In this document: one piece after another, positions 33,649 to 42,348 of the stretch | Layout of the letters: each line of letters starts with the position of its first letter | Numbering within the stretch: position 1 is the stretch's first letter | Source: an uncultured Bacilli bacterium | Lineage (GTDB): Bacteria; Bacillota_I; Bacilli_A; RF39; UBA660 | DNA length: 44,428 bases | Direction of reading: 5' to 3' | NCBI GenBank assembly: GCA_934090735.1 | Contig: CAKOJR010000006.1 | Location: forward strand, 1 to 44,428 | Translations under genes and position numbers: made by a program | Notes under the pieces: model-generated | The model's input: the letters and a program-made list of their open reading frames with translations, nothing else | Databases searched by the model: none | What the model was told of the DNA's origin: nothing

Positions 33649-35346
33649 TTAGATATTTTCTTTGACATATTTTGTAATATAATCTAAAACTTCTTCTTTT
33701 GGCAGATCAATGATTTCAGTTTCTTTTCTAAGTTTAAATTCAACTAGACCATCATTTAACTTTTTACCAACAGTTATTCTGATTGGAATACCGATTAGGT
33801 CCATATCATTAAATTTGATGCCTGGGCGCTCTTCTCTATCATCTAGTAGAGTATCTATTCCTGCTTTTTCTAAATCATCATGTAATTTATTAGCATAGTT
33901 CATACACTTTTCATCATTAGTATTTAGAGCACATATTGCTACTTTAAATGGGGCAATATTTAGTGGCCAGATGATTCCTTTTTCATCATTGTTTTGTTCA
34001 ACGTATGATGCTAAAATTCTTCCTGGGCCAATACCATAACTTCCCATTACTACTGGATGTGATGTATTATTTTCATCTAGGTAAGTTAAGCCAAACTTTT
34101 CAGCGTATTTAGTTCCTAGTTTAAATGTATTACCTACTTCAATACCTTTTTTGAAGTATAGTTTTCCACCACATGCTGGGCATGTATCATTTTCTTCAAC
34201 ATTTACAATGTCGGCAGCTATATCATATGTGAAGTCTTTTAAGTTTGTATTTATATAGTGATATCCTTCTTTATTAGCTCCAACAACGAAGTTAGTCATG
34301 TTTAGTACTTCTTCATCAATAATGATTTTTGCTCCAGTTAAGTTAATTGGGCCAGTAAATCCTGGGCAAGCATTAGAGGTGCTAATAAGGGTATCATCTG
34401 CAAAGTTAATTTCATTACATTTTAATAACTTAGTAACTTTAGTTTCATTTAGAGTTCTATCTCCTCTTACAAAGAAAATAGTTAGTTTACCATCAATATT
34501 CATTAGAAGTGCTTTAACTGTTTTTTTAATATCGATATTTAAATATTTAGTTACGTCTTCAATTGTTTGCATGTGAGGTGTCTCAACTAGTTCTTTTTCT
34601 TTTAGTTCTTCTTTGATAGGCACGTCTGGAATATGTTTTGATACTTCAATATTTGATGAGTAATCACATTTATCACATAGTACAACGATATCTTCACCAA
34701 TATCTGTTATTGCTTGGAATTCTTCTGATAATGAGCCACCCATTATACCAGTGTCAGCTTTAACTATGGCATAATCTAGACCAATACGATCAAAGATTTT
34801 CTTATAAGCATCAAACATTTTGTGATAAGAAATGTCTAGTCCCTCTTCATCTTTATCAAATGAATAAGCATCTTTCATAGTAAATTCACGTACTCTGATA
34901 AGGCCGTATCTTGGTCTAGGTTCATCTCTGTATTTAGGTGCTTGCTGATAAATTGTAAATGGTAAATCTTTATAACTTCTTACCATGTTTTTAGCTGCAA
35001 CAGCAAAGAGTTCTTCGTGAGTTGGGCCTAGAACGTATGGTTTAGAGTATCTATCTTCTAAGTGGAACATTGAGCTACCTAGTGAAGCTACTCTCCCGCA
35101 TACTTCGTAATATTCTTCTGGAATTAGACTTGGCATTAATAATTCTTGAGCTCCAGCATTATCCATTTCTTCTTTAATAATATTTTTAATGTTATTGAAT
35201 GTACGTAAGCCTAGGGGCATGAACATATAGATTCCAGCTCCGATTTTTTTAATCATTCCACTTCTTACAAGCAGGTTACCACTTGTGCTATCTTCGTCTT
35301 TGGCGTTTTCTCTTAATGTGTAGAAAAAGTTTGTTTTTAGTTTCAT
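33649..35346 (-). CDS. proS: Prolyl-tRNA synthetase (bacterial type, with editing insert)
   Basis: 565 residues. Class II core: motif 2 region YRDEPRPRYGLIRVREFTMK, motif 3 near GSYGIGPGRILASYVEQ; between them the INS editing domain (about residues 225-385, including GKLTIFFVRGDRTLNETKV), which deacylates Ala-tRNA(Pro); C-terminal anticodon-binding domain. The frame is open 21 codons upstream into the T-box terminator, but AGAAGGAT lies just before the ATG at 35346. Controlled by the T-box leader upstream. Confidence 0.96.
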   Translation of the reverse strand: MKLKTNFFYTLRENAKDEDSTSGNLLVRSGMIKKIGAGIYMFMPLGLRTFNNIKNIIKEEMDNAGAQELLMPSLIPEEYYEVCGRVASLGSSMFHLEDRYSKPYVLGPTHEELFAVAAKNMVRSYKDLPFTIYQQAPKYRDEPRPRYGLIRVREFTMKDAYSFDKDEEGLDISYHKMFDAYKKIFDRIGLDYAIVKADTGIMGGSLSEEFQAITDIGEDIVVLCDKCDYSSNIEVSKHIPDVPIKEELKEKELVETPHMQTIEDVTKYLNIDIKKTVKALLMNIDGKLTIFFVRGDRTLNETKVTKLLKCNEINFADDTLISTSNACPGFTGPINLTGAKIIIDEEVLNMTNFVVGANKEGYHYINTNLKDFTYDIAADIVNVEENDTCPACGGKLYFKKGIEVGNTFKLGTKYAEKFGLTYLDENNTSHPVVMGSYGIGPGRILASYVEQNNDEKGIIWPLNIAPFKVAICALNTNDEKCMNYANKLHDDLEKAGIDTLLDDREERPGIKFNDMDLIGIPIRITVGKKLNDGLVEFKLRKETEIIDLPKEEVLDYITKYVKENI

Positions 35347-35364
35347 TTTTATCCTTCTTTCTAA

Positions 35365-35545
35365 TAAAAAAAGATGATACCTAAAGGAGCATATGTTTTG
35401 CGGTACCATCCTTATTTTTACTTAATTTTGATAACGGAATTACCCGGTTTGTTTTTTAAAGAGGAGGATTTATTATCTTCATCTACCTATATTACAGCAG
35501 CATAGGCTCTCTTTAAGATTAGTTTTAATAAATATGTCTCTTACA
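35365..35545 (-). promoter_or_regulatory. T-box leader of proS
   Basis: The minus strand has the T-box core GGATGGTACCGCA (about 35399-35411). GATGGTACC pairs with GGTATCATC (35373-35381) ahead of a T7 run to make the terminator. Upstream, a stem closes between TTAAAGAG and CTCTTTAA (35509-35517 and 35456-35463), whose 3' side contains CCTCCTC, giving candidate CCU (Pro) specifiers at 35465-35467 or 35462-35464. Uncharged tRNA(Pro) would favour read-through. Confidence 0.85.
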
Positions 35546-35558
35546 AATTTCTATTAAT

Positions 35559-35587
35559 ATTTTAGATTATTTTTGCAGTTTAGTCAA
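35559..35587 (-). promoter_or_regulatory. Promoter of the proS T-box transcript
   Basis: TTGACT (35582-35587 complement), 17-base spacer, TAAAAT (35559-35564 complement), directly before the leader. Confidence 0.65.
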
Positions 35588-35593
35588 TTCTTT

Positions 35594-36451
35594 TTAATGG
35601 ATTATAGATTGTCTTTTTTTATTTTCTTTTAGAGTACTTTCGTAGTCAGCAAAGATATCTATAAAACTATTTGTTTTGTATAGTTCGATTAATCCTTTAT
35701 ACATGTTTAGTAAATTAAGTTTTTCTGCTGGTGTTGCGCATATTTTGTTTAGTTCATCGTTATTTGAGATGATTACCTGAATTGGTAATAATAATGTTTG
35801 GTCAACTAAATATCTGCAGAAGTTTTCTGGTGCCATAACGGTTTCTGGAATATAGATGCCGTCTTCGGCTTTTTTTAAGCCCATTATAAAGTATGGTGTA
35901 ATTGCTTCGTCACTTGGAGTGAAAAGGATCTTTGTGCTATCTCCGGGGAACATTGAACCTGTTTCGTTATACTTTTCTTTATCAAAGTTTATAACACCGA
36001 AGTCGAAAGTTTCGAATGTAGATAGTTTGGAAAATGCGATACATCTGATCATTATTTTATAATAGTTTAATATTTTGTGACTTTTTGATGTTGCATCGTG
36101 TTTAATGATATCTTCTGCTCTATCGATTATTATTTTTAATAGTTCAAATGATGTTGTTTGCATGCCTGGCTTTAGGCCAAATTCTTTTATTCTTACTGGC
36201 TCCATGAAGTCGCTTAAAAGATTTTTATAGTTAATACCTAATAGGTGTGCTAGGTTTTTTGCTAAAATTTCAAAAGTAAACTCTTCTCCGTCACTTAACA
36301 TAAAGTTATAACTTTTATCTTGATATTTTTGTTTGTAAGCTTTGAAAGCTGCTTGTAAGTTTTCCATTACTTCGGCAGCATAGTTTGTACCTGGAAATGG
36401 TACATCTTTTGTATGCGTTGATACATATTGCAATTCTTTTCTACTAATCAT
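35594..36451 (-). CDS. Unknown protein, possible PBECR-like fold segment
   Basis: 285 residues, soluble. The segment NFMLSDGEEFTFEILAKNLA followed by HLLGINYKNLL has the FxI...NxxHLLGI pattern seen in PBECR-type (phage barnase-EndoU-colicin E5/RelE-like) domains; this match is by eye and weak. The rest (for example SMFPGDSTKILFTPSDEAIT, YFIMGLKK) fits a small beta-barrel nuclease-like domain but proves nothing. ATG at 36463 overlaps the GGGGG ribosome binding site, so the ATG at 36451 is used. Own promoter flanked by an 8-base inverted repeat. Confidence 0.5.
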   Translation of the reverse strand: MISRKELQYVSTHTKDVPFPGTNYAAEVMENLQAAFKAYKQKYQDKSYNFMLSDGEEFTFEILAKNLAHLLGINYKNLLSDFMEPVRIKEFGLKPGMQTTSFELLKIIIDRAEDIIKHDATSKSHKILNYYKIMIRCIAFSKLSTFETFDFGVINFDKEKYNETGSMFPGDSTKILFTPSDEAITPYFIMGLKKAEDGIYIPETVMAPENFCRYLVDQTLLLPIQVIISNNDELNKICATPAEKLNLLNMYKGLIELYKTNSFIDIFADYESTLKENKKRQSIIH

Positions 36452-36464
36452 AATAACCCCCATA

Positions 36465-36503
36465 TTTGACTAGATTATAGCATATTTTCAGCTTTTAGTC
36501 AAA
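36465..36503 (-). promoter_or_regulatory. Promoter with flanking inverted repeat
   Basis: TTGACT (36497-36502 complement), 17-base spacer, TATAAT (36474-36479 complement). Perfect 8-base arms TTTGACTA (36465-36472) and TAGTCAAA (36496-36503) flank the -10 and cover the -35, a candidate operator for the 35594 gene. Confidence 0.65.
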
Positions 36504-36512
36504 CAAGCGTTC

Positions 36513-37364
36513 TTATAATGGATTTTCATTTAAGATTTCTTGTTCTAATTTTAGGTTAATATTATACTCTTTTTTACATTTATCTTGAATGATTTCAATC
36601 AGTTTAAGAATGTCTTTTGATGTTGCACTTTTTTTATTTATTATAAAGTTAGCATGTTTTTCACTTACGTACGCATCATTTATATGAAAGTTTTTAAGGC
36701 CTAGGCTTTCAATTATTCTTCCTGCGTAATCGCCTTCTGGATTTTGAAAGACGCTTCCAGCTGATGGATACTCAATAGGTTGTGACTGTTTTCTTTTTTG
36801 AGCGTATTCTTTGATGAGATTTAGAGATTTTTCTTTATTACCCTTTTCTAGTTTAAGGGTTGCACTTATTATTATAAGATTTCTATTTTTTAAATTCGTT
36901 TTGTGATATGATGCAGTTATTTCATCTTTAGTTATTTCTTTTATTTGATTATTTTCCAAGATTTTAATTTTGATTATGTAGTCTATGATGCCACACTTGT
37001 ATGCTCCAGCGTTATTCATAATTGCTCCGCCAATGCTTGCTGGGATGCCGGAAGCCCATTCTAACCCAGTTAAGTTTTTATTTATAGTTATATTTACAAG
37101 ATTTGGTAAAAGAACTCCTGCTGATACGGTTACTTTATCATTATTTATCTCTAAATTTTTTAAGTTCAAGTGAATAAGGGTACCATTTATATATTCTGGT
37201 AAGATAAGGTTTGAACCGTTACCGATTACTTTATAGGGCTCTTTTAAAGTCTTTATTAATTTAATAAGCTCTTCTTCACTTTCTACTTCAATAAATGTTT
37301 TACATACTGAATTTAGTTTGTAAGTGTTATAGTTTTTTAGGTTTTTATTTTTAGTTATTTTCAT
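36513..37364 (-). CDS. murB: UDP-N-acetylenolpyruvoylglucosamine reductase
   Basis: 283 residues. FAD-binding KVIGNGSNLILPEYINGTLI and GIPASIGGAIMNNAGAY; catalytic Ser in YPSAGSVFQNP; C-terminal KHANFIINKKSATSKDI and a final Glu in KLEQEIL. It makes UDP-MurNAc for peptidoglycan. The open frame begins 12 codons upstream, but AGGAGAG lies 4 bases before the ATG at 37364. Separated from valS by a terminator, so it needs its own or read-through transcription. Confidence 0.93.
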   Translation of the reverse strand: MKITKNKNLKNYNTYKLNSVCKTFIEVESEEELIKLIKTLKEPYKVIGNGSNLILPEYINGTLIHLNLKNLEINNDKVTVSAGVLLPNLVNITINKNLTGLEWASGIPASIGGAIMNNAGAYKCGIIDYIIKIKILENNQIKEITKDEITASYHKTNLKNRNLIIISATLKLEKGNKEKSLNLIKEYAQKRKQSQPIEYPSAGSVFQNPEGDYAGRIIESLGLKNFHINDAYVSEKHANFIINKKSATSKDILKLIEIIQDKCKKEYNINLKLEQEILNENPL

Positions 37365-37388
37365 AGACTCTCCTACTATAATTATATA

Positions 37389-37418
37389 ATAAAAAGGCAA
37401 GAATTGTCTTACCTTTTT
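37389..37418 (-). terminator. Intrinsic terminator of valS
   Basis: Minus-strand GGTAAGA-caat-TCTTGCC followed by T5; the valS stop codon is within the hairpin. Confidence 0.8.
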
Positions 37419-39934
37419 AGTTCTTCTAATTTTTTCTTTTCTTCTTCTAATTTTTGTCTATCTAGCTCAACTATTTTTGCTGGTGCTTTATTTACGTAGT
37501 TTTCGTTTGCTAGAAGAGTTTCTCTTCTTAGGATAGATGCTTCTAGAATTTTAATTGCAGCTTTTTTAGCTTCAATATCTTTTTCAGTTTCTAGTTTTTC
37601 GAAGAAGATAGTTGCTCTAACTTTACTAGAGAATACTTTATATGATTTGATACCTAAAGGTTCTTTTACTAGGTTATCATCTAGTTTAAGCATTTTAACG
37701 ATAAGATTATTATCATCAGTTGTATCAAACATTACTTTTAAGTCTTTAGTCATTGCATTTTCAGCTTTAATGTTTCTAAAGTTTTTAATGAATTCAATTT
37801 CATCATCTACGATTTCTTCTTCAAGTGGGAATACATATTTTTTATTATGCTTTGGATATTTAGAAATCATGATTGATTCTTCATCTTTTACTGGTAGCAT
37901 TTGATATATTTCTTCAGTTACGTATGGCATGAATGGATGAAGAAGTTTTAGAATGCCAGTAAGTACTGTGATTAAGACTGATTTAGTTGTTACATCTTCT
38001 GATGTGTATTTAGCCATTTCAATATAGTAATCACAGAAGTAGTTCCATGAGAAGTCATAGATAGCTGCGCAGGCATTATTGAATTCGAATTTATCCATGT
38101 ATTTTTTAGTTTTTTCGATTGTTTTTTCATATTTGGTTAAAATCCATTTATCTTCTGGTTTTAAATTTTCTAAATTTATTTCTTTTAGGGAGTTTGTACT
38201 AGATAGAACAAATCTTGATGCATTCCAAATTTTATTAATGTAGTTCCATGCTGCTTTGATTTTATCTTCATCAAAACGCATATCAGTTCCAGGAGCTACA
38301 TCACTTACTAGGTAGTATCTTAGGGCATCTGCTCCATATAGTTTAACCATGTCAAATGGGTCAATACCATTACCTAGACTTTTTGAAAATTTTCTTCCTT
38401 GTTTATCTCTAATAAGGCCATGGATTAGGCAGTGTTCAAATGGTCTTTGTCCTAGTAGTTTTTCTCCTTGGAAAGTCATTCTATTTACCCAGAATGGAAT
38501 AATGTCATAACCAGTTACTAATGTGTTATTTGGATAGTATCTTTGTAAGTCTTCTGTGTTATCTGGCCAGCCTAGAGTTGCAAATGGCCATAATGCACTT
38601 GAGAACCAAGTATCTAGTACGTCTGGATCAGCAGTCCACCCTTCTTTTTCCGGAGGATTTACGCCAACATAAACTTCATCGCCTTTATACCAAGCAGGAA
38701 TTCTATGTCCCCACCATAGCTGACGAGATATACACCAGTCATAAGTGATTTCCATCCAGTGATTCATTGTTTTTTCATATCTTGATGGCAGGAAGTGTAC
38801 TTTAGTTTTAGAGTCTTTTTGAAGTTCTAGTACTTTATCTGCTAAATGTCTCATTTTAACAAACCATTGTTTCTTGATCATTGGTTCAATGATAACGCCA
38901 GTTCTCTCTGAGTGACCTACTTCATGTTTAATTGGTTCAGTTTTAATTAATAAACCTTGAGCTTCTAATTCTTTTACTACTTCCTTACGGCAAGCTTCTC
39001 TAGTCATTCCAACATATTTACCACAATTACTATTCATTGTAGCATCATCATTCATGATAATGATTCTTTCTAGGTTATGGCGAAGTCCCACTTCAAAGTC
39101 GTTAGGGTCTGATGCTGGAGTTATTTTAACAGCACCTGTACCTTTAGTCATATCAGCGTGTTCATCTGTAATAATTGGGATTAATCTATTTGTTAATGGT
39201 AACTTAACATTCTTGCCAATAAATTCTTTGTATCTTTCATCGTTTACATTTACTGCAACTGCGGTATCACCAAATAAAGTTTCTGGTCTTGTAGTTGCTA
39301 CTACTACATAGTTACTATCATCTTCTAGGTAGTATTTAATATGGTAATATGCACTTTCTTCTTCTTTGTATACTACTTCTTCGTTTGATAGTGCAGTCAT
39401 TGCTACAGGGTCCCAGTTAATTAGTTTTTCGCCTCTATAGATAAGTCCTTCATTGTAGTAGTCAATAAATACTTTTTGAACGGCTTTTTCGATTCCTTTA
39501 TCTAGTGTAAAACGCTCTTTTGTGTAGTCAAGTGATACACCTAGAGAAGCCCACTGATTTCTAATTACGTCAGCATGTTCATTAGTCCATTTCCAGCATT
39601 CATTAAGAAAAACATCGCGGCCAATTAGGTATTTTTCTTTCCCTTGTTCTTTTAGACGAGCTACTACTTTAGCTTCGGTTGCTATAGCTGCGTGGTCCAT
39701 ACCAGGAAGCCATAAGCAATCATATCCTTCCATTCTTTTGTATCTAATAATGGCATCTTGAAGAGCTACATCCCAAGCATGACCTAGGTGAAGAACACCG
39801 GTAACATTTGGTGGTGGTAAAACGATGCAGTATGGCTTTTTAGTTACATCGCCACTTTTAAAGTATCCTTTACTTTGCCAAAATGAATATTTTCCCTTTT
39901 CAACTTCTTCATGATTGTATTTAGTATCTAACAT
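37409..39934 (-). CDS. valS: Valyl-tRNA synthetase
   Basis: 841 residues. HIGH region PPPNVTGVLHLGHAW (about 40-54), editing CP1 domain with TTRPETLFGDTAVAV, KMSKS variant GRKFSKSLGNG, anticodon-binding helices, and the C-terminal coiled-coil arm (KAAIKILEASILRRETLLAN ... EEEKKKLEEL) that holds tRNA(Val). Its start overlaps the end of the HD gene by 7 bases, so both share the T-box transcript. Confidence 0.97.
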   Translation of the reverse strand: MLDTKYNHEEVEKGKYSFWQSKGYFKSGDVTKKPYCIVLPPPNVTGVLHLGHAWDVALQDAIIRYKRMEGYDCLWLPGMDHAAIATEAKVVARLKEQGKEKYLIGRDVFLNECWKWTNEHADVIRNQWASLGVSLDYTKERFTLDKGIEKAVQKVFIDYYNEGLIYRGEKLINWDPVAMTALSNEEVVYKEEESAYYHIKYYLEDDSNYVVVATTRPETLFGDTAVAVNVNDERYKEFIGKNVKLPLTNRLIPIITDEHADMTKGTGAVKITPASDPNDFEVGLRHNLERIIIMNDDATMNSNCGKYVGMTREACRKEVVKELEAQGLLIKTEPIKHEVGHSERTGVIIEPMIKKQWFVKMRHLADKVLELQKDSKTKVHFLPSRYEKTMNHWMEITYDWCISRQLWWGHRIPAWYKGDEVYVGVNPPEKEGWTADPDVLDTWFSSALWPFATLGWPDNTEDLQRYYPNNTLVTGYDIIPFWVNRMTFQGEKLLGQRPFEHCLIHGLIRDKQGRKFSKSLGNGIDPFDMVKLYGADALRYYLVSDVAPGTDMRFDEDKIKAAWNYINKIWNASRFVLSSTNSLKEINLENLKPEDKWILTKYEKTIEKTKKYMDKFEFNNACAAIYDFSWNYFCDYYIEMAKYTSEDVTTKSVLITVLTGILKLLHPFMPYVTEEIYQMLPVKDEESIMISKYPKHNKKYVFPLEEEIVDDEIEFIKNFRNIKAENAMTKDLKVMFDTTDDNNLIVKMLKLDDNLVKEPLGIKSYKVFSSKVRATIFFEKLETEKDIEAKKAAIKILEASILRRETLLANENYVNKAPAKIVELDRQKLEEEKKKLEELKR

Positions 39935-40644
39935 GTTTTTATCCTCTTTTCTATGTATTTGTTTATCTTGTCAAAATAATCTTTATAAAATTCTTTATTT
40001 TCTAGATTTTCGTATATATTATTTATGTAATTAAAATCGTATAGTAATTCTAAAGTGTAGTCATAATTGATATCGTAGACGAGTGCCAAAATACTTAAGA
40101 CTTTATCTGCGTATGTTTTTATGTGCTTGTTTGTGATTGTCACGCCTTTATTAAATTCTTTAAATACTTCTTTACTGATGACGTGAGTGTTATTATCAAT
40201 GACTATTTCTCTTTGACTTAGCTGATAGATGATGTCAAGTTTGTCGGCATCTCTAATAAGTTTACAGAATTTATTGTTTTTAAGAGATGATGGCAACTTT
40301 AGTTTATTATGATAATAGATGGCATCTAGTAGTTTTTGTTTGTCACTTTCTTTAATATTGAATCTTAAAGTATTTTCTTCTTTATTTAGAAGGTATGCTC
40401 CATATGATCCATGATCCATATATTTATTAAAGCACTTATATGTTTTCCATTCGTCAAATCTGCCAATATCATGAAGCAAACCAATTTGAGTAGCTAGTTT
40501 AATGTCTTCTAGTGGCCAAGATAGATTTTCAGCAATCTTTTTAGAAATGGTACTTACTCTTTTTGAGTGGTAGTATTTTCTTCTTATAGCAGATTCATTA
40601 AAATCATAATAATTAAATACAAATTCTTCAAATTCACGGTACAT
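39928..40644 (-). CDS. HD-domain phosphohydrolase, T-box-controlled
   Basis: 238 residues. HSKRV, then LLHDIGRF (the HD pair), MDHGSYGAYLL, IYYHNKL and IRDADKLDII give the complete HD metal site of His, His-Asp, His, His, Asp order. Substrate unknown; nucleotide or signal-nucleotide hydrolysis is typical. It is the first gene after a valine-type T-box and overlaps valS by 7 bases, so it is made when valyl-tRNA is short. The TTG three codons upstream abuts AAAGGGA; the ATG at 40644 is used. Confidence 0.85.
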   Translation of the reverse strand: MYREFEEFVFNYYDFNESAIRRKYYHSKRVSTISKKIAENLSWPLEDIKLATQIGLLHDIGRFDEWKTYKCFNKYMDHGSYGAYLLNKEENTLRFNIKESDKQKLLDAIYYHNKLKLPSSLKNNKFCKLIRDADKLDIIYQLSQREIVIDNNTHVISKEVFKEFNKGVTITNKHIKTYADKVLSILALVYDINYDYTLELLYDFNYINNIYENLENKEFYKDYFDKINKYIEKRIKTC

Positions 40645-40663
40645 ATTTATCAATCCCTTTCTT

Positions 40664-40866
40664 TAAAAAAATAGTTATAAATGTAAGGGTGAGATAAATC
40701 ACGGTACCACCTTACTTTTATAACTATTGTTATTCTTTAGATATTTAACGCATATTAACGATTTTTCTCCACTGCAACCTTCATATTTTTTTATTATTAA
40801 CTTGCACCAAATGTTAACTCTCTATGAATAAAATAAATATTACTCCTCAGTTTCTTTGAAAACTAA
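40664..40866 (-). promoter_or_regulatory. T-box leader of the HD gene-valS operon (Val type)
   Basis: The minus strand carries the T-box core AAGGTGGTACCGTGA (40700-40714). The terminator arms ATAGTTATAAAAGTAAGGTG and CACCCTTAC-ATTTATAACTAT are followed by T7. Stem I elements AGAGAGTTAACATTTGGTGC are upstream, and GAAGGTTGCAG holds the candidate GUU (Val) specifier (40776-40778). Confidence 0.9.
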
Positions 40867-40870
40867 ATTT

Positions 40871-40936
40871 ATTATATATTATTTTTTTAAAATTATCAAG
40901 AGCACTCTTGCTTAAGAAATGAATTACTGCTATAAT
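40871..40936. promoter_or_regulatory. Divergent promoters sharing one palindrome
   Basis: Minus strand (T-box operon): TTGATA (40894-40899), 17-base spacer, TATAAT (40871-40876). Plus strand (ATPase): TTGCTT (40908-40913), 17-base spacer, TATAAT (40931-40936). CAAGAGCACTCTTG (40897-40910; six-base perfect arms) lies over both -35 boxes. Confidence 0.65.
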
Positions 40937-40963
40937 TATTTTAGAATAAAAGGTGGTGGAAAG

Positions 40964-42307
40964 ATGAGTGAGTCACTAAATACTGATGAAGTTATGTTAG
41001 ATGCTAGCCAGCTTTCTGCGCCAAATAATGATCTTGTTAATTTTAATTATGAAGAAGTACCTATTACTGATATTGTTAATAATATAATTTTGGATGGTAT
41101 TAAAAGAAAGGCATCAGATATTCACTTTGACCCTTATGAGAAAGGTCTTAGAATTAGAATGCGTATAGATGGTTCTTTAATGGATTACAGTCATGTACCT
41201 TTATATATTCAAAAGAATATGATTACAAGAATTAAAATAATTGCTGGTATGAATATTACTGAGTCACGTGTTCCCCAAGATGGTGCGATTAAAAACAGGC
41301 TTGAAAATGTTAATGTTGATTTACGTGTTTCTTCCCTACCAACAAATTTGGGTGAGAAAATAGTTATTCGTATTTTAGATTACTCAATGAGTAGTGCTGG
41401 TATTGAAGAGTTAGATTTTAATAAAGAGAATTATAATAAAGTTATTAAGATGATGAATGAGCCAAATGGTATTATTTTAGTTACTGGTGCTACTGGAACA
41501 GGTAAATCTACTACTGTTTACTCTATTCTGCAAAGATTAAATACAGAAGATAGAAATATTATTACTGTAGAAGATCCGATAGAAATGAATATTGAAGGTA
41601 TTAATCAGGTTCAAGTTATATCAGAAATTGGTCTTACTTTTGCTAATGTATTAAGAAGTATTTTAAGACAAGACCCTGATGTTATTATGATTGGTGAAAT
41701 TCGTGATGATGAAACAGCAAGAATTGCAGTTAGAGCATCTATTACTGGACACTTAGTACTTTCTACAATCCACACTAATAACTCACTTAATACAATTGAG
41801 CGTTTAACAGATATGTCAGTTGAAAGATACTTACTTGGTGCAGCACTTACTGGTATTATTTCGCAAAAACTTGCAAGAAGGCTTTGTAAGCATTGTAGAA
41901 CCAGCAGGGCTGCTACTGATTATGAGAGAAAAGTTTTTAAGGAAGCTCTTAATATAGACGTTAAAGAGATATATGAGCCACATGGCTGTGAATATTGTCA
42001 TCAAGGTTATGCTGGCCGAATTGCTATTCATGAAGTGTTATTAATTAATCAAGAAATTAGAGATGCAATAGTTAGAAATGCACCAAAGCCTGAACTTAGA
42101 AGCTTGGTTTATAAGTCTGGAACGATTACAATGCTTCAAGATGGGCTTGCTAAGGTTGTTAATGGTGAGACAACATTTGAAGAGATATTAAAGTTAATTG
42201 ATTTAGAGGATGATTTAGGAACTAATACTAATTTAGGATTAGAAGAAACTATTAAAGATTCAGAGATTAATAATAAAGCTAGAGACTATGAGATTTTAGA
42301 CTTGTAG
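40964..42307 (+). CDS. PilB/GspE-family secretion or pilus ATPase
   Basis: 447 residues. Walker A GATGTGKS (175-182), Asp box TVEDPIEM, Walker B with DVIMIGEIRDDETA, His box LVLSTIHTNNS, and two CxxC pairs (CKHC; CEYC) for zinc, all typical of the assembly ATPase. The N-terminal domain found in many PilB proteins is missing; ComGA-like short forms also lack it. It powers a type IV pilus, competence or type II secretion system, but no pilin, inner membrane platform or prepilin peptidase gene is in the window. AAAGGTGG precedes the ATG at 40964; the frame upstream overlaps the -10 box. Confidence 0.9.
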   Translation: MSESLNTDEVMLDASQLSAPNNDLVNFNYEEVPITDIVNNIILDGIKRKASDIHFDPYEKGLRIRMRIDGSLMDYSHVPLYIQKNMITRIKIIAGMNITESRVPQDGAIKNRLENVNVDLRVSSLPTNLGEKIVIRILDYSMSSAGIEELDFNKENYNKVIKMMNEPNGIILVTGATGTGKSTTVYSILQRLNTEDRNIITVEDPIEMNIEGINQVQVISEIGLTFANVLRSILRQDPDVIMIGEIRDDETARIAVRASITGHLVLSTIHTNNSLNTIERLTDMSVERYLLGAALTGIISQKLARRLCKHCRTSRAATDYERKVFKEALNIDVKEIYEPHGCEYCHQGYAGRIAIHEVLLINQEIRDAIVRNAPKPELRSLVYKSGTITMLQDGLAKVVNGETTFEEILKLIDLEDDLGTNTNLGLEETIKDSEINNKARDYEILDL

Positions 42308-42322
42308 TCTTTTTCTTTGCAC

Positions 42323-42348
42323 AAAAAAGATAGGTGTTAAACCTATCA
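42323..42348 (-). terminator. Intrinsic terminator of the 42346 surface protein
   Basis: Minus-strand GATAGGT-ttaac-ACCTATC followed by T6; the stop codon TGA is inside the stem. The plus side ATPase gene has only a weak AGACT-tgt-AGTCT hairpin with T5. Confidence 0.8.

Noticed and set aside
41831..42031. Minus-strand frame inside the ATPase gene
   Set aside because: Shadow of a strongly conserved coding region.
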